This document shows positions 6,613-12,765 of a stretch of 14,654 bases of DNA, one piece after another (within the stretch, counting starts at the first letter, position 1; every line of letters starts with the position of its first letter). Below the pieces are notes generated by a model. The model had not been told where the DNA came from. It ran no database searches and saw nothing but the letters and a program-made list of their open reading frames with translations. The stretch is from Pseudomonadota bacterium (GTDB taxonomy: Bacteria > Pseudomonadota > Alphaproteobacteria > Rhodobacterales > Rhodobacteraceae), in assembly GCA_027592105.1 (NCBI GenBank), contig JAQCLA010000036.1, positions 1 to 14,654 of the forward strand, written 5' to 3'. The position numbers and the translations under genes are program-made.

Positions 6613-7640
6613 GTGATCTCAAACATGCCCTTTTGACCGAGGCCCGCGCGGCGGGTTTTGCCAAGATGGGCATATGCCGACCCGATGCGATCCCCGAGGC
6701 GCGCACGCGCTTGGCTGATTTCGTTGCTGATGGGCGCCATGGCCAGATGGGCTGGATGGCCGAGCGCATGACGTGGCGCGCTGATCCAAGCGCGCTGTGG
6801 CCCGATGCGAAATCGGTCATCATGCTGGCCGAACCCTACACCCCCGATGATGACCCGCTGGCCGCCCTTGAGCGGCAAGACCGCGCCACCATCAGCGTCT
6901 ATGCGCGCAACCGCGATTATCATGATCTGGTCAAAAAGCGGCTCAAGCGGGTGGGGCGTTGGCTCCTTGACCAAGCGCCGGGCCACGAGATCAAGGTTTT
7001 CGTCGATACCGCCCCGGTGATGGAAAAGCCTTTGGCGCAGGCAGCTGGCCTTGGCTGGCAGGGCAAGCATACCAACCTTTTGTCGCGCGATCTTGGCAAC
7101 TGGTTCTTTCTAGGCGCGATCTTTACCACCGTCGATCTGCCCCCCGATGCGGCGGAGGATGAGCATTGCGGCAGTTGCACCGCCTGCCTCGATATCTGCC
7201 CGACGGCGGCGTTCCCTGCACCCTATCAACTCGATGCGCGGCGCTGCATCTCCTACCTGACCATCGAGCATAAGGGGCCGGTCGACCGCGATCTGCGCGC
7301 GCTAATGGGCAACCGGATTTACGGCTGCGACGATTGTCTGGCGATCTGCCCTTGGAACAAATTCGCCCAAACGGCCACCGAACTACGCTATGCCGCGCGC
7401 CCCGAACTGGTCAGCCCAAGGCTGAAGGATCTGGCCGCACTTGATGATACCGCCTTCCGCGCGCTGTTTTCGGGCAGCCCGATCAAGCGCATCGGGCGCG
7501 ACCGTTTCGTGCGCAACGTGCTATATGCGATTGGCAATTCCGGCGATGCGCAGTTGATCCATGCAGCCCAGCGCCTTGTGGATGATCCAGATGAGGCCGT
7601 GGCCGATGCCGCGCGCTGGGCAATGGAGAGGTTGCAATGA
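6609..7640 (+). CDS. queG: Epoxyqueuosine reductase
   Basis: Last step of queuosine biosynthesis: cobalamin-dependent reduction of epoxyqueuosine to queuosine at tRNA position 34, in the cytoplasm. The 343-residue protein shows KVFVDTAPVMEKPLAQAAGL around 129-148 with the conserved catalytic-type Asp133, and two ferredoxin-like clusters: CGSCTACLDICP (Cys187, 190, 193, 197), Cys213, and GCDDCLAICPWN (Cys240, 243, 247). A short HEAT-like helical tail (VRNVLYAIGNSGDAQLIHAA) ends the protein as in the family. The start is a TTG at 6609-6611 that overlaps the fzlA stop (TTGA); no in-frame ATG precedes the conserved N-terminal helix, so coupled reinitiation is likely. The stop overlaps the ATG of the next gene. 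Identification is firm; the start is probable. Confidence 0.93.
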   Translation: MSDLKHALLTEARAAGFAKMGICRPDAIPEARTRLADFVADGRHGQMGWMAERMTWRADPSALWPDAKSVIMLAEPYTPDDDPLAALERQDRATISVYARNRDYHDLVKKRLKRVGRWLLDQAPGHEIKVFVDTAPVMEKPLAQAAGLGWQGKHTNLLSRDLGNWFFLGAIFTTVDLPPDAAEDEHCGSCTACLDICPTAAFPAPYQLDARRCISYLTIEHKGPVDRDLRALMGNRIYGCDDCLAICPWNKFAQTATELRYAARPELVSPRLKDLAALDDTAFRALFSGSPIKRIGRDRFVRNVLYAIGNSGDAQLIHAAQRLVDDPDEAVADAARWAMERLQ

Positions 7641-8494
7641 AGCTGTTGATCTTCGGCTATGGCTATAGCGCGCGTTATCTGGTGGCGGAACTTGCGCCCG
7701 CACCCGGAACAGTGCGCATCACCATGCGCAGCACCGACAAGGCCGCGCAGGCGGCCGCAGAGGGGCTGGTGCCGCGCATCTTTCCCGGCACCGACATGGC
7801 CGATGATATCGCTTGGGCGAGCCATATCCTGATCACTGCCGGGCCCGAGGATGGGCAAGACCCCGTGTTGGCCCATGCCCGCCATGCCATCGCCGCCCAT
7901 GCCAAGCGGCTCGATTGGGTTGGCTATCTGTCCACAACCGGGGTTTACGGCGATCATGGCGGCGGATGGGTGGATGAGGCGACACCGCTCACCCCCACGA
8001 CCGAGCGGGGCCGCGCGCGGGTGGCAGCCGAGACCGCATGGATGGACCTTTTCCATCAGCATAGCCTGCCGCTGCATATCTTCCGACTGGCGGGCATCTA
8101 CGGGCCGGGGCGGGGACCGTTCGAAAAGGTCCGCGATGGCACGGCGCGACGGATCATCAAGCCGGGTCAGGTCTTTTCCCGCATCCATGTGGAAGATATC
8201 GCCCAAGTGCTGATCGCTTCGATGAACTGGCCGCATCCTGGCGCGATCTACAACCTGTGCGATGACGATCCTGCGCCGCCGCAAGATGTGATCGCGCATG
8301 CAGCCACGCTTTTGGGTTTGCCGCTTCCGCCCGAGATGCCCTTCGACCAAGCCAAGTTGAGCCCGATGGCCGCCAGCTTTTACGCCGAATCAAAACGCGT
8401 CGATAACCGCCGGATCAAAGCCGACCTTGGCGTGCGCCTGCGCTACCCTGATTACCGCGCCGGTCTGGCCGCTCTCTTGGCCCAAGAGCGATAA
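7637..8494 (+). CDS. Atypical NAD(P)-dependent SDR / nucleoside-diphosphate-sugar epimerase-like protein (YeeZ-like)
   Basis: A 285-residue extended-SDR-like protein of unknown reaction. The nucleotide-binding turn is FGYGYSARYL (6-15), a variant of GxGxxG. STTGVYGD (99-106) corresponds to the catalytic Ser/Thr strand, and FRLAGIYGPGRGPFEKV and IHVEDIAQVL are the usual downstream epimerase motifs. The YxxxK catalytic pair is missing: by alignment with the P-x-x-YGxSK-x-x-E pattern, Arg124 and Arg128 stand in its place (TERGRARVAAE). That places it among atypical SDRs such as YeeZ, for which no activity is established to my knowledge. Its ATG overlaps the queG stop (ATGA) and has GGAGAGG 5 bases upstream, so the two genes are translationally coupled. 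Confidence 0.85.
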   Translation: MKLLIFGYGYSARYLVAELAPAPGTVRITMRSTDKAAQAAAEGLVPRIFPGTDMADDIAWASHILITAGPEDGQDPVLAHARHAIAAHAKRLDWVGYLSTTGVYGDHGGGWVDEATPLTPTTERGRARVAAETAWMDLFHQHSLPLHIFRLAGIYGPGRGPFEKVRDGTARRIIKPGQVFSRIHVEDIAQVLIASMNWPHPGAIYNLCDDDPAPPQDVIAHAATLLGLPLPPEMPFDQAKLSPMAASFYAESKRVDNRRIKADLGVRLRYPDYRAGLAALLAQER

Positions 8495-8561
8495 AAATCG
8501 CCTCTAAACAGCTTCAAGAATTTGCGCTAGAACGTCACAAAACAATGATAAGAGCAGCGTC

Positions 8562-9068
8562 ATGGGCACCCTTTTCACACGGCGATCGACGTTATTTTTT
8601 CTGCTTGCGGCGGGGGTGACCTCTGCTTGCGCGAAGCCGAAATTCGAAAGCTATTCCGGCCCCGAAGTGACCCGGATCGAGGTGCATAAATCCACCCGGC
8701 GGTTGTATTTGCTCCATCATGATCAGGTCTTGCGCGGCTATGATGTCGATCTGGGGTTCGCCCCGGATGGTCACAAGTCCCAAGAGGGCGATGGCCGCAC
8801 GCCCGAGGGGCGTTATTACATCGACCGGCGGAACCCAAACAGCGCCTTCTACCTCTCGATCGGGATCAGCTACCCCAATACAGCCGACCGCGCCCAAGCC
8901 GTGACGCGCGGTGTCGATCCAGGTGGCGATATCTTCATCCACGGCACGCCACGCGCGTTTCGCAGGGCGCGTGATTGGACGGCCGGCTGCATCGCCGTGA
9001 CCGATCGTGAAATGCGCGAGATCTACGGCATGGTGCCGATGCGCACGGTGATCGATATCTTTCCCTGA
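8562..9068 (+). CDS. YkuD-type L,D-transpeptidase family protein, exported
   Basis: A 168-residue periplasmic protein acting on peptidoglycan peptides or on wall-lipoprotein links. Residues 1-24 are a signal sequence (RRSTLFFLLAAGVTSACA). Cys23 could be a lipoprotein cysteine, but threonine at -3 makes TSAC a poor lipobox, so signal peptidase I cleavage is equally possible. The catalytic domain shows the GDGRTPEGRYYIDRRNPNSA region (76-95), His127 in IHGTP and the nucleophile Cys143 in DWTAGCIAVTDREM. The usual SxGCxR reads TAGCIA here, as I recall for the YafK-like branch, whose E. coli member (DpaA/LdtF) releases Braun lipoprotein rather than forming cross-links. The ATG has an AAGAG-like ribosome-binding site 7 bases upstream. 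It follows the SDR gene after 67 bases and ends 6 bases from the convergent CAP gene. Confidence 0.88.
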   Translation: MGTLFTRRSTLFFLLAAGVTSACAKPKFESYSGPEVTRIEVHKSTRRLYLLHHDQVLRGYDVDLGFAPDGHKSQEGDGRTPEGRYYIDRRNPNSAFYLSIGISYPNTADRAQAVTRGVDPGGDIFIHGTPRAFRRARDWTAGCIAVTDREMREIYGMVPMRTVIDIFP

Positions 9069-9074
9069 ACGGGA

Positions 9075-9635
9075 TTAGCTGGCCCGCACGATACCGCCGT
9101 CACCCGCGACCAAGGTCCACCAGATCTTGCCCGAAGGTTCTTGGAAAAAGGCCACGCCAAGGTCGCGCGCCGAAGGGTCAACGATAACCGAACGCGTATC
9201 GGCCCGCGCCATCCAGGCGGCGATGGTCTCGAGTTCCGATTCATAGGTCTCGGAAATCGCCTCACCCAGAACAGCGCCGCGATATCCCGCGGCGCGGGCC
9301 CGATCGATGGGCGACGAGCCATCCGAGCCGAAATGCCAAGGGCGGTTCTGTACCGCCATATCGCGCGCATGTGTGGCCGCGGCGGCGGTCAATTCCGCGT
9401 TCAACCGCAAAGCTGGCGCACCCGCCGCTGCGCGCAGCGCATTCACACTGTCGAGCATGCGAAACTGCACATGGGCGGTATCGGAGGGATCGATGCGATA
9501 GATGACCGGCGCCGTGCGCCCATCTGGGCCGGATGGGATTTGCGGTGGCGGCGCGGCGACGCATCCGGCCAAGACCAGCGCCAGCATGGGCCAGGTGAAA
9601 AAGGAAAACCGGATACGCATCATCATAACGCCCAT
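9075..9635 (-). CDS. CAP (SCP/PR-1)-domain lipoprotein
   Basis: A 186-residue putative lipoprotein. The signal ends in a good lipobox, LVLAGC, with Cys25 as the lipidation site. A short proline-rich linker (AAPPPQIPSG) follows, then a bacterial CAP domain: LDSVNALRAAAGAPALRLN, LTAAAATHARDMAVQN, HFGSDGSSPIDRARAAGY, GEAISETYESELETIAAWM, RDLGVAFF and a final WWTLVAG strand. The HxRDM histidine and the HFGSDG and GE segments match CAP cavity residues. The biochemical role of bacterial CAP lipoproteins is largely unknown. The first ATG (9635) is used; ATGs three to five codons in are alternatives and none has a clear ribosome-binding site. It sits between two L,D-transpeptidase genes, convergent with one and divergent from the other, which suggests an envelope role. 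Confidence 0.88.
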   Translation of the reverse strand: MGVMMMRIRFSFFTWPMLALVLAGCVAAPPPQIPSGPDGRTAPVIYRIDPSDTAHVQFRMLDSVNALRAAAGAPALRLNAELTAAAATHARDMAVQNRPWHFGSDGSSPIDRARAAGYRGAVLGEAISETYESELETIAAWMARADTRSVIVDPSARDLGVAFFQEPSGKIWWTLVAGDGGIVRAS

Positions 9636-9732
9636 GATTTAACGAAAAACTGTTGTGAATCCGTTTACAACTCAACTTGCGGCGAATTGCTGCCCAAGAA
9701 CCACATGCGTTGCCAAATCGACGCAAGGCCGC

Positions 9733-9760
9733 GTCACATTTCGCTAATTCGTGTTATCTT
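9733..9760 (+). promoter_or_regulatory. Weak candidate promoter for the second L,D-transpeptidase gene
   Basis: GTCACA (9733-9738) and TATCTT (9755-9760) with 16 bases between them lie in the 167-base divergent gap between the CAP and transpeptidase genes, giving a leader of about 35 bases. Each hexamer matches the sigma-70 consensus at four of six positions, so this is tentative. Confidence 0.22.
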
Positions 9761-9802
9761 TCGCGCAAGAGGCCGTATAGGCTCAATCGACATGAGGCAG
9801 GA

Positions 9803-10399
9803 ATGACCGATTTTGACCCACCGGGGCTGGGCCGGCGCGCTGTTCTGGGCGGCATGGCCAGCATCTTGGCAAGCCCCGCTCTTTCACAGGCGACACCGGG
9901 ATCGACAGAATTCGAAACACCCGTTGAACAAGGCGCGCGGCGCAATATTTCAAGCTTTCGGGCCTTGGATTGGCGGCCTTACTTCACCGACACCCAAAAT
10001 GGCGCGATCTTGGTCGATCTGACCTCGCGCGTGCTGCATTTCTGGAGCGCGGATCGCAGCATCTATCGCCTTTACCCCACCTCCGTGCCGATGAGCGAAG
10101 ACCTGACGCGGCGCGGTCGGACCGAGATTACACGAAAAGTTGAAGGACCATCTTGGAGCCCGACCCCCGCCATGCGGCAGCGTAACCCGGAATGGCCCGA
10201 TTTCGTGCCGCCGGGGCCGGATAACCCCTTGGGGACACACGCCCTACATCTAAGTTGGCAGTATTATCGCATCCACGGCACCCATGACACGCGAAAGATA
10301 GGGCGAAGATCGTCGAATGGATGCGTGGGCCTGTACAATCACCACATCGGCGAGCTCTACGCGCTGACCCGGATCGGTACGCAGGTGTTGCTAATTTGA
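9803..10399 (+). CDS. YkuD-type L,D-transpeptidase with a Tat-like signal
   Basis: A 198-residue exported protein. The N-terminus contains GRRAVLGGMASILASPALSQA (residues 10-30), with a twin-arginine pattern (Arg11-Arg12) before a moderate hydrophobic stretch, so export by Tat is likely. The mature part has the YkuD fold: ILVDLTSRVLHFWSADRS (69-86), LGTHALHL, HGTHDTRKIG with His158, and SSNGCVGLYN with the nucleophile Cys174. Canonical L,D-transpeptidases have Arg after GCV/I; here it is Gly176. It probably acts on meso-diaminopimelate residues of peptidoglycan in the periplasm. The ATG at 9803 has GAGG at 9794-9797, 5 bases upstream. The open frame reaches further upstream but that part shows no signal or domain features. 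It is divergent from the CAP lipoprotein gene. Confidence 0.87.
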   Translation: MTDFDPPGLGRRAVLGGMASILASPALSQATPGSTEFETPVEQGARRNISSFRALDWRPYFTDTQNGAILVDLTSRVLHFWSADRSIYRLYPTSVPMSEDLTRRGRTEITRKVEGPSWSPTPAMRQRNPEWPDFVPPGPDNPLGTHALHLSWQYYRIHGTHDTRKIGRRSSNGCVGLYNHHIGELYALTRIGTQVLLI

Positions 10400-10441
10400 C
10401 GACAACGCGCCAATCCTGTTGTACGTGCGCTTGTGGGCACA

Positions 10442-10471
10442 TTGCATTGCAACGTCTTTGCTGCTTATACA
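10442..10471 (+). promoter_or_regulatory. Candidate sigma-70-type promoter of the short exported-protein gene
   Basis: TTGCAT (10442-10447) and TATACA (10466-10471) are 18 bases apart. This would give a leader of roughly 70 bases before the ATG at 10548. The region is visibly AT-richer than its surroundings. A long leader leaves room for RNA-level control, but I see no recognised riboswitch. Confidence 0.4.
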
Positions 10472-10547
10472 ATTTGCACGAGGTACAGTCTTAGGTGCCC
10501 CGACCTTGCGCATGTCGCGTGAAACGGGGCGTATCTTGGAGGATACA

Positions 10548-10733
10548 ATGAAGAAACTCGCTCTCGCTGCTGCTCTTTCGATGGTCGCCACTGGCGCTTT
10601 CGCGGGCGGCGTTGCTGGCTCGGCAGTCGCACCCGTCGTCATCGCAGAAGATACATCTTCTTCGGCCGGCGGCATCCTGGTCCCGGTTCTGGCGCTCATC
10701 TTGATCGCCGCAGCCGTTGCTGCGAACGACTGA
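10548..10733 (+). CDS. Short exported or membrane protein, 61 residues, unknown function
   Basis: The protein has a textbook signal peptide (MKKLALAAALSMVATGAFA, cleavage after AFA), a short linker with an acidic-serine patch (VIAEDTSSSAGG, 32-43) and one C-terminal hydrophobic helix (ILVPVLALILIAAAVAA, 44-60) ending in ND. After processing about 42 residues would remain, mostly one membrane helix. The gene has a strong GGAGG ribosome-binding site 5 bases upstream of the ATG, its own candidate promoter and a strong terminator, so it looks monocistronic and well expressed. I recall similar short proteins with the SSSAGG-plus-helix layout in Rhodobacteraceae, some misannotated as ferrochelatase; nothing here supports an enzyme. 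The function is unknown. The -AFA signal and codon use argue that it is a real gene despite its size. Confidence 0.8.
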   Translation: MKKLALAAALSMVATGAFAGGVAGSAVAPVVIAEDTSSSAGGILVPVLALILIAAAVAAND

Positions 10734-10756
10734 TCCGATTGTCATCGACAGTTAGG

Positions 10757-10787
10757 AAAGGGCGGTCCGGTTTCGGGCCGCCTTTTT
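10757..10787 (+). terminator. Intrinsic terminator after the short exported-protein gene
   Basis: A 9-base-pair stem (10761-10769 with 10774-10782; one G-U pair) with a GTTT loop is followed by TTTTT at 10783-10787 and preceded by AAA, which extends the pairing. This is a strong rho-independent terminator for rightward transcription. The rlmN stop codon lies 5 bases beyond it on the opposite strand, so the hairpin may also help end rlmN transcription, although the U-run on that strand is short. Confidence 0.88.
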
Positions 10788-10791
10788 CGTT

Positions 10792-11976
10792 TCAGCTATC
10801 CAATCCAGCCTCGGCGGCGATCTCGGCGCGGGATTTGCGCGCGCGATCGGTCGCGGATTTCAACTGACCGCAGGCTGCCATGATATCTTCGCCACGCGGT
10901 GTGCGAATGGGGCTGGCATAGCCCGCCTTGTAGACGATATCGGCGAACCGTTCGATCCGCTCCCAGTCCGAGCGCTGATAGGGCGCGCCGGGCCATTCGT
11001 TGAAGGGGATCAGGTTGATCTTGGCGGGGATGCCCGCGATCAGCTTGACCAGCCGCCGCGCATCCTCGTCGCTGTCGTTCACATCCTTAAGCATCACATA
11101 TTCAAAGGTGATTCGCTCGGAATTGCTCGCCTTGGGATAGGCACGCAGCGCATCGAGCAATTCCGCGATGTTCCAACGCTTGTTGATCGGCACAAGCTTG
11201 TCGCGCACCGCATCGGTGGTGGCGTGAAAGCTAATCGCCAGCATGCAGCCAATCTCATCGGCGGTGCGTGCGATCTCGGGCACCACGCCCGAGGTCGATA
11301 GCGTAATGCGCCGACGGCTCAGCGCGATGCCCTCACCATCCATGGCGATCTTCATCGCGTCGCGGACATTGTCGAAATTATAAAGCGGCTCACCCATGCC
11401 CATCAGCACGATGTTGGAAATCAGCCTTGGGCGTTCGCCCATGCCTTCGCCGGGTTCGGGCCACTCACCCAGATCATCGCGTGCCATCATGACCTGACCG
11501 ATAATCTCGCCTGCGGTCAGGTTGCGCACCAGTTTTTGTGTGCCGGTATGGCAGAACGAACAGGTCAAGGTGCAGCCGACCTGGCTGGAAATGCACAGCG
11601 TGCCGCGATCCACCTCGGGGATATAGACGACCTCGACCTCGTGGCCGCCGGCGATCCGCACCAGATACTTCCGCGTCCCATCAGCCGAGATATCGCGGCG
11701 CACCACCTCGGGCAGTTCGATCACGAAATGCTGGGCCAGCTCCGCACGATAGCCCTTGGCTAGATTGGTCATCACCTCGAAATCGCGCGCGCCCCAAATA
11801 TAGATCCATTGCCAGATCTGGGTGACCCGCATCTTTGCCTGTTTTTCCGGGGTTCCCGCCGCCATCAGCGCGGCGCGCATGCCATCGCGCGTCAAGCCGA
11901 TCAGATTGACCGGCCCTTCGGGCAGCTTGCGCGGAATGGTCAAAACATCCTGCGTGATGGGCGCAGAGGCGGACAT
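10792..11976 (-). CDS. rlmN: Dual-specificity RNA (adenine-C2) methyltransferase RlmN
   Basis: A radical-SAM enzyme that methylates C2 of A2503 in 23S rRNA and A37 of some tRNAs. In the 394-residue protein the cluster motif is CTLTCSFC (Cys135, 139, 142), preceded by CISSQVG; GMGEPLYN is the SAM-binding GEP-type motif; RRITLSTSGVVP and AISFHATTD follow; and IRTPRGEDIMAACGQL holds the second catalytic cysteine (about Cys369), which becomes methylated. All essential parts are present and length is normal. I chose the ATG at 11976 because an AAAGGA ribosome-binding site lies 8 bases upstream; a TTG further out at 12051 adds 25 residues without one. It is co-directional with the IalB-family gene upstream (90-base gap). 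Confidence 0.96.
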   Translation of the reverse strand: MSASAPITQDVLTIPRKLPEGPVNLIGLTRDGMRAALMAAGTPEKQAKMRVTQIWQWIYIWGARDFEVMTNLAKGYRAELAQHFVIELPEVVRRDISADGTRKYLVRIAGGHEVEVVYIPEVDRGTLCISSQVGCTLTCSFCHTGTQKLVRNLTAGEIIGQVMMARDDLGEWPEPGEGMGERPRLISNIVLMGMGEPLYNFDNVRDAMKIAMDGEGIALSRRRITLSTSGVVPEIARTADEIGCMLAISFHATTDAVRDKLVPINKRWNIAELLDALRAYPKASNSERITFEYVMLKDVNDSDEDARRLVKLIAGIPAKINLIPFNEWPGAPYQRSDWERIERFADIVYKAGYASPIRTPRGEDIMAACGQLKSATDRARKSRAEIAAEAGLDS

Positions 11977-12066
11977 AGGCGTATTCCTTTGTGGACCCGC
12001 GCCAGATACAGGCATTAGACGCCCCTGCAAAGGGATTTGCGTGCTGACCAAGCGCAGGCCGCGGGT

Positions 12067-12597
12067 TTAGCCTGAACAGCGTGTCTCGGCATCCTCGACC
12101 GCGGCGGTAAAGCCCAGAAGCGAGAATGTATCTTGCGTCTGGGTGCCACGGCTGGAACGCGCGGTCAGAACCGCATCAGCGCCCCGCTTCATCGCCGTGA
12201 TGATCCGCTGATCATCTTGCGGAGAAGCGGCCCATGCCATCTCACCATCGGTGAACAGCTCAAAGCTGGTGTCACCGATCCGCATGGTCACGGTCGAGCC
12301 ATCAGCAAAGGGATAGCCACCGGTGAATGAGACCTCACCCAGCCGCTCTTGCCCGGGCCAAAAGCTGACGAACATCAAGATCTCGCCGCGGTTGACCGAC
12401 ACAACGCGCCCGTCGCGGGTGTTGACCGTTTCGCGCGGCATCGACACCACCCAGCATTGCGTAGGGTTGTCTTCGACGAAAACAGACCAATCCGTCTGCG
12501 CGCTGACGCGATTTGTAGAGGTTTCTTGTGCCAAGGAAGGAACAGCCGCAACCGCCAGAACCGCCCCCGCCAGAATACCGAACAGCCAGTGTTTCAT
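12067..12597 (-). CDS. Invasion-associated locus B (IalB) family exported protein
   Basis: A 176-residue periplasmic protein. Residues 1-23 form a signal peptide (MKHWLFGILAGAVLAVAAVP then SLA). The mature protein follows the IalB layout: TDWSVFVED, TQCWVVSMP with Cys48, ILMFVSFWPGQ, EVSFTGGYPFADGSTVTM, FELFTDGEMAWA, AMKRGADAVLTARSSRGTQT, DTFSLLGFTAAVED and a terminal Cys174. The two cysteines of the mature chain may pair. The family is named from Bartonella, where it aids erythrocyte invasion, but it is widespread in free-living alphaproteobacteria and its general role is unknown; the name should not be read as virulence. GGAGG lies 11 bases before the ATG, a little far. It is divergent from the asparaginase gene. 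Confidence 0.88.
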   Translation of the reverse strand: MKHWLFGILAGAVLAVAAVPSLAQETSTNRVSAQTDWSVFVEDNPTQCWVVSMPRETVNTRDGRVVSVNRGEILMFVSFWPGQERLGEVSFTGGYPFADGSTVTMRIGDTSFELFTDGEMAWAASPQDDQRIITAMKRGADAVLTARSSRGTQTQDTFSLLGFTAAVEDAETRCSG

Positions 12598-12765
12598 ATG
12601 TTTCAGAGCCTCCGCCCCATCTGCCTCTGGTCTGCGCCCACTTTTTGGTTCACGTAAATGGGGGGCGGCAAACCTTATCGTGCATGAACCTAAAGGAAAC
12701 CGCGCCGCAGAAAAAGCCCCGGCAGCGGAAAATCGCCGGGTCGTGAAGCAAAGAGAGATATGAAA

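Noticed and set aside
7388..8350. 320-codon open frame on the minus strand
   Set aside because: It mirrors the end of queG and the SDR gene. The length is explained by high GC; there is no ribosome-binding site or motif.
8485..8505. Hairpin around the SDR stop codon (AGAGCGAT and ATCGC-TCT with an AAAA loop)
   Set aside because: The stem has a bulged C and no U-run follows, so I do not call a terminator; it may still affect mRNA ends.
8522..8550. TTGCGC with an AATGAT-like -10 before the first L,D-transpeptidase gene
   Set aside because: Both hexamers match poorly and the implied transcript start would fall only a few bases before the ATG, leaving no room for a ribosome-binding site.
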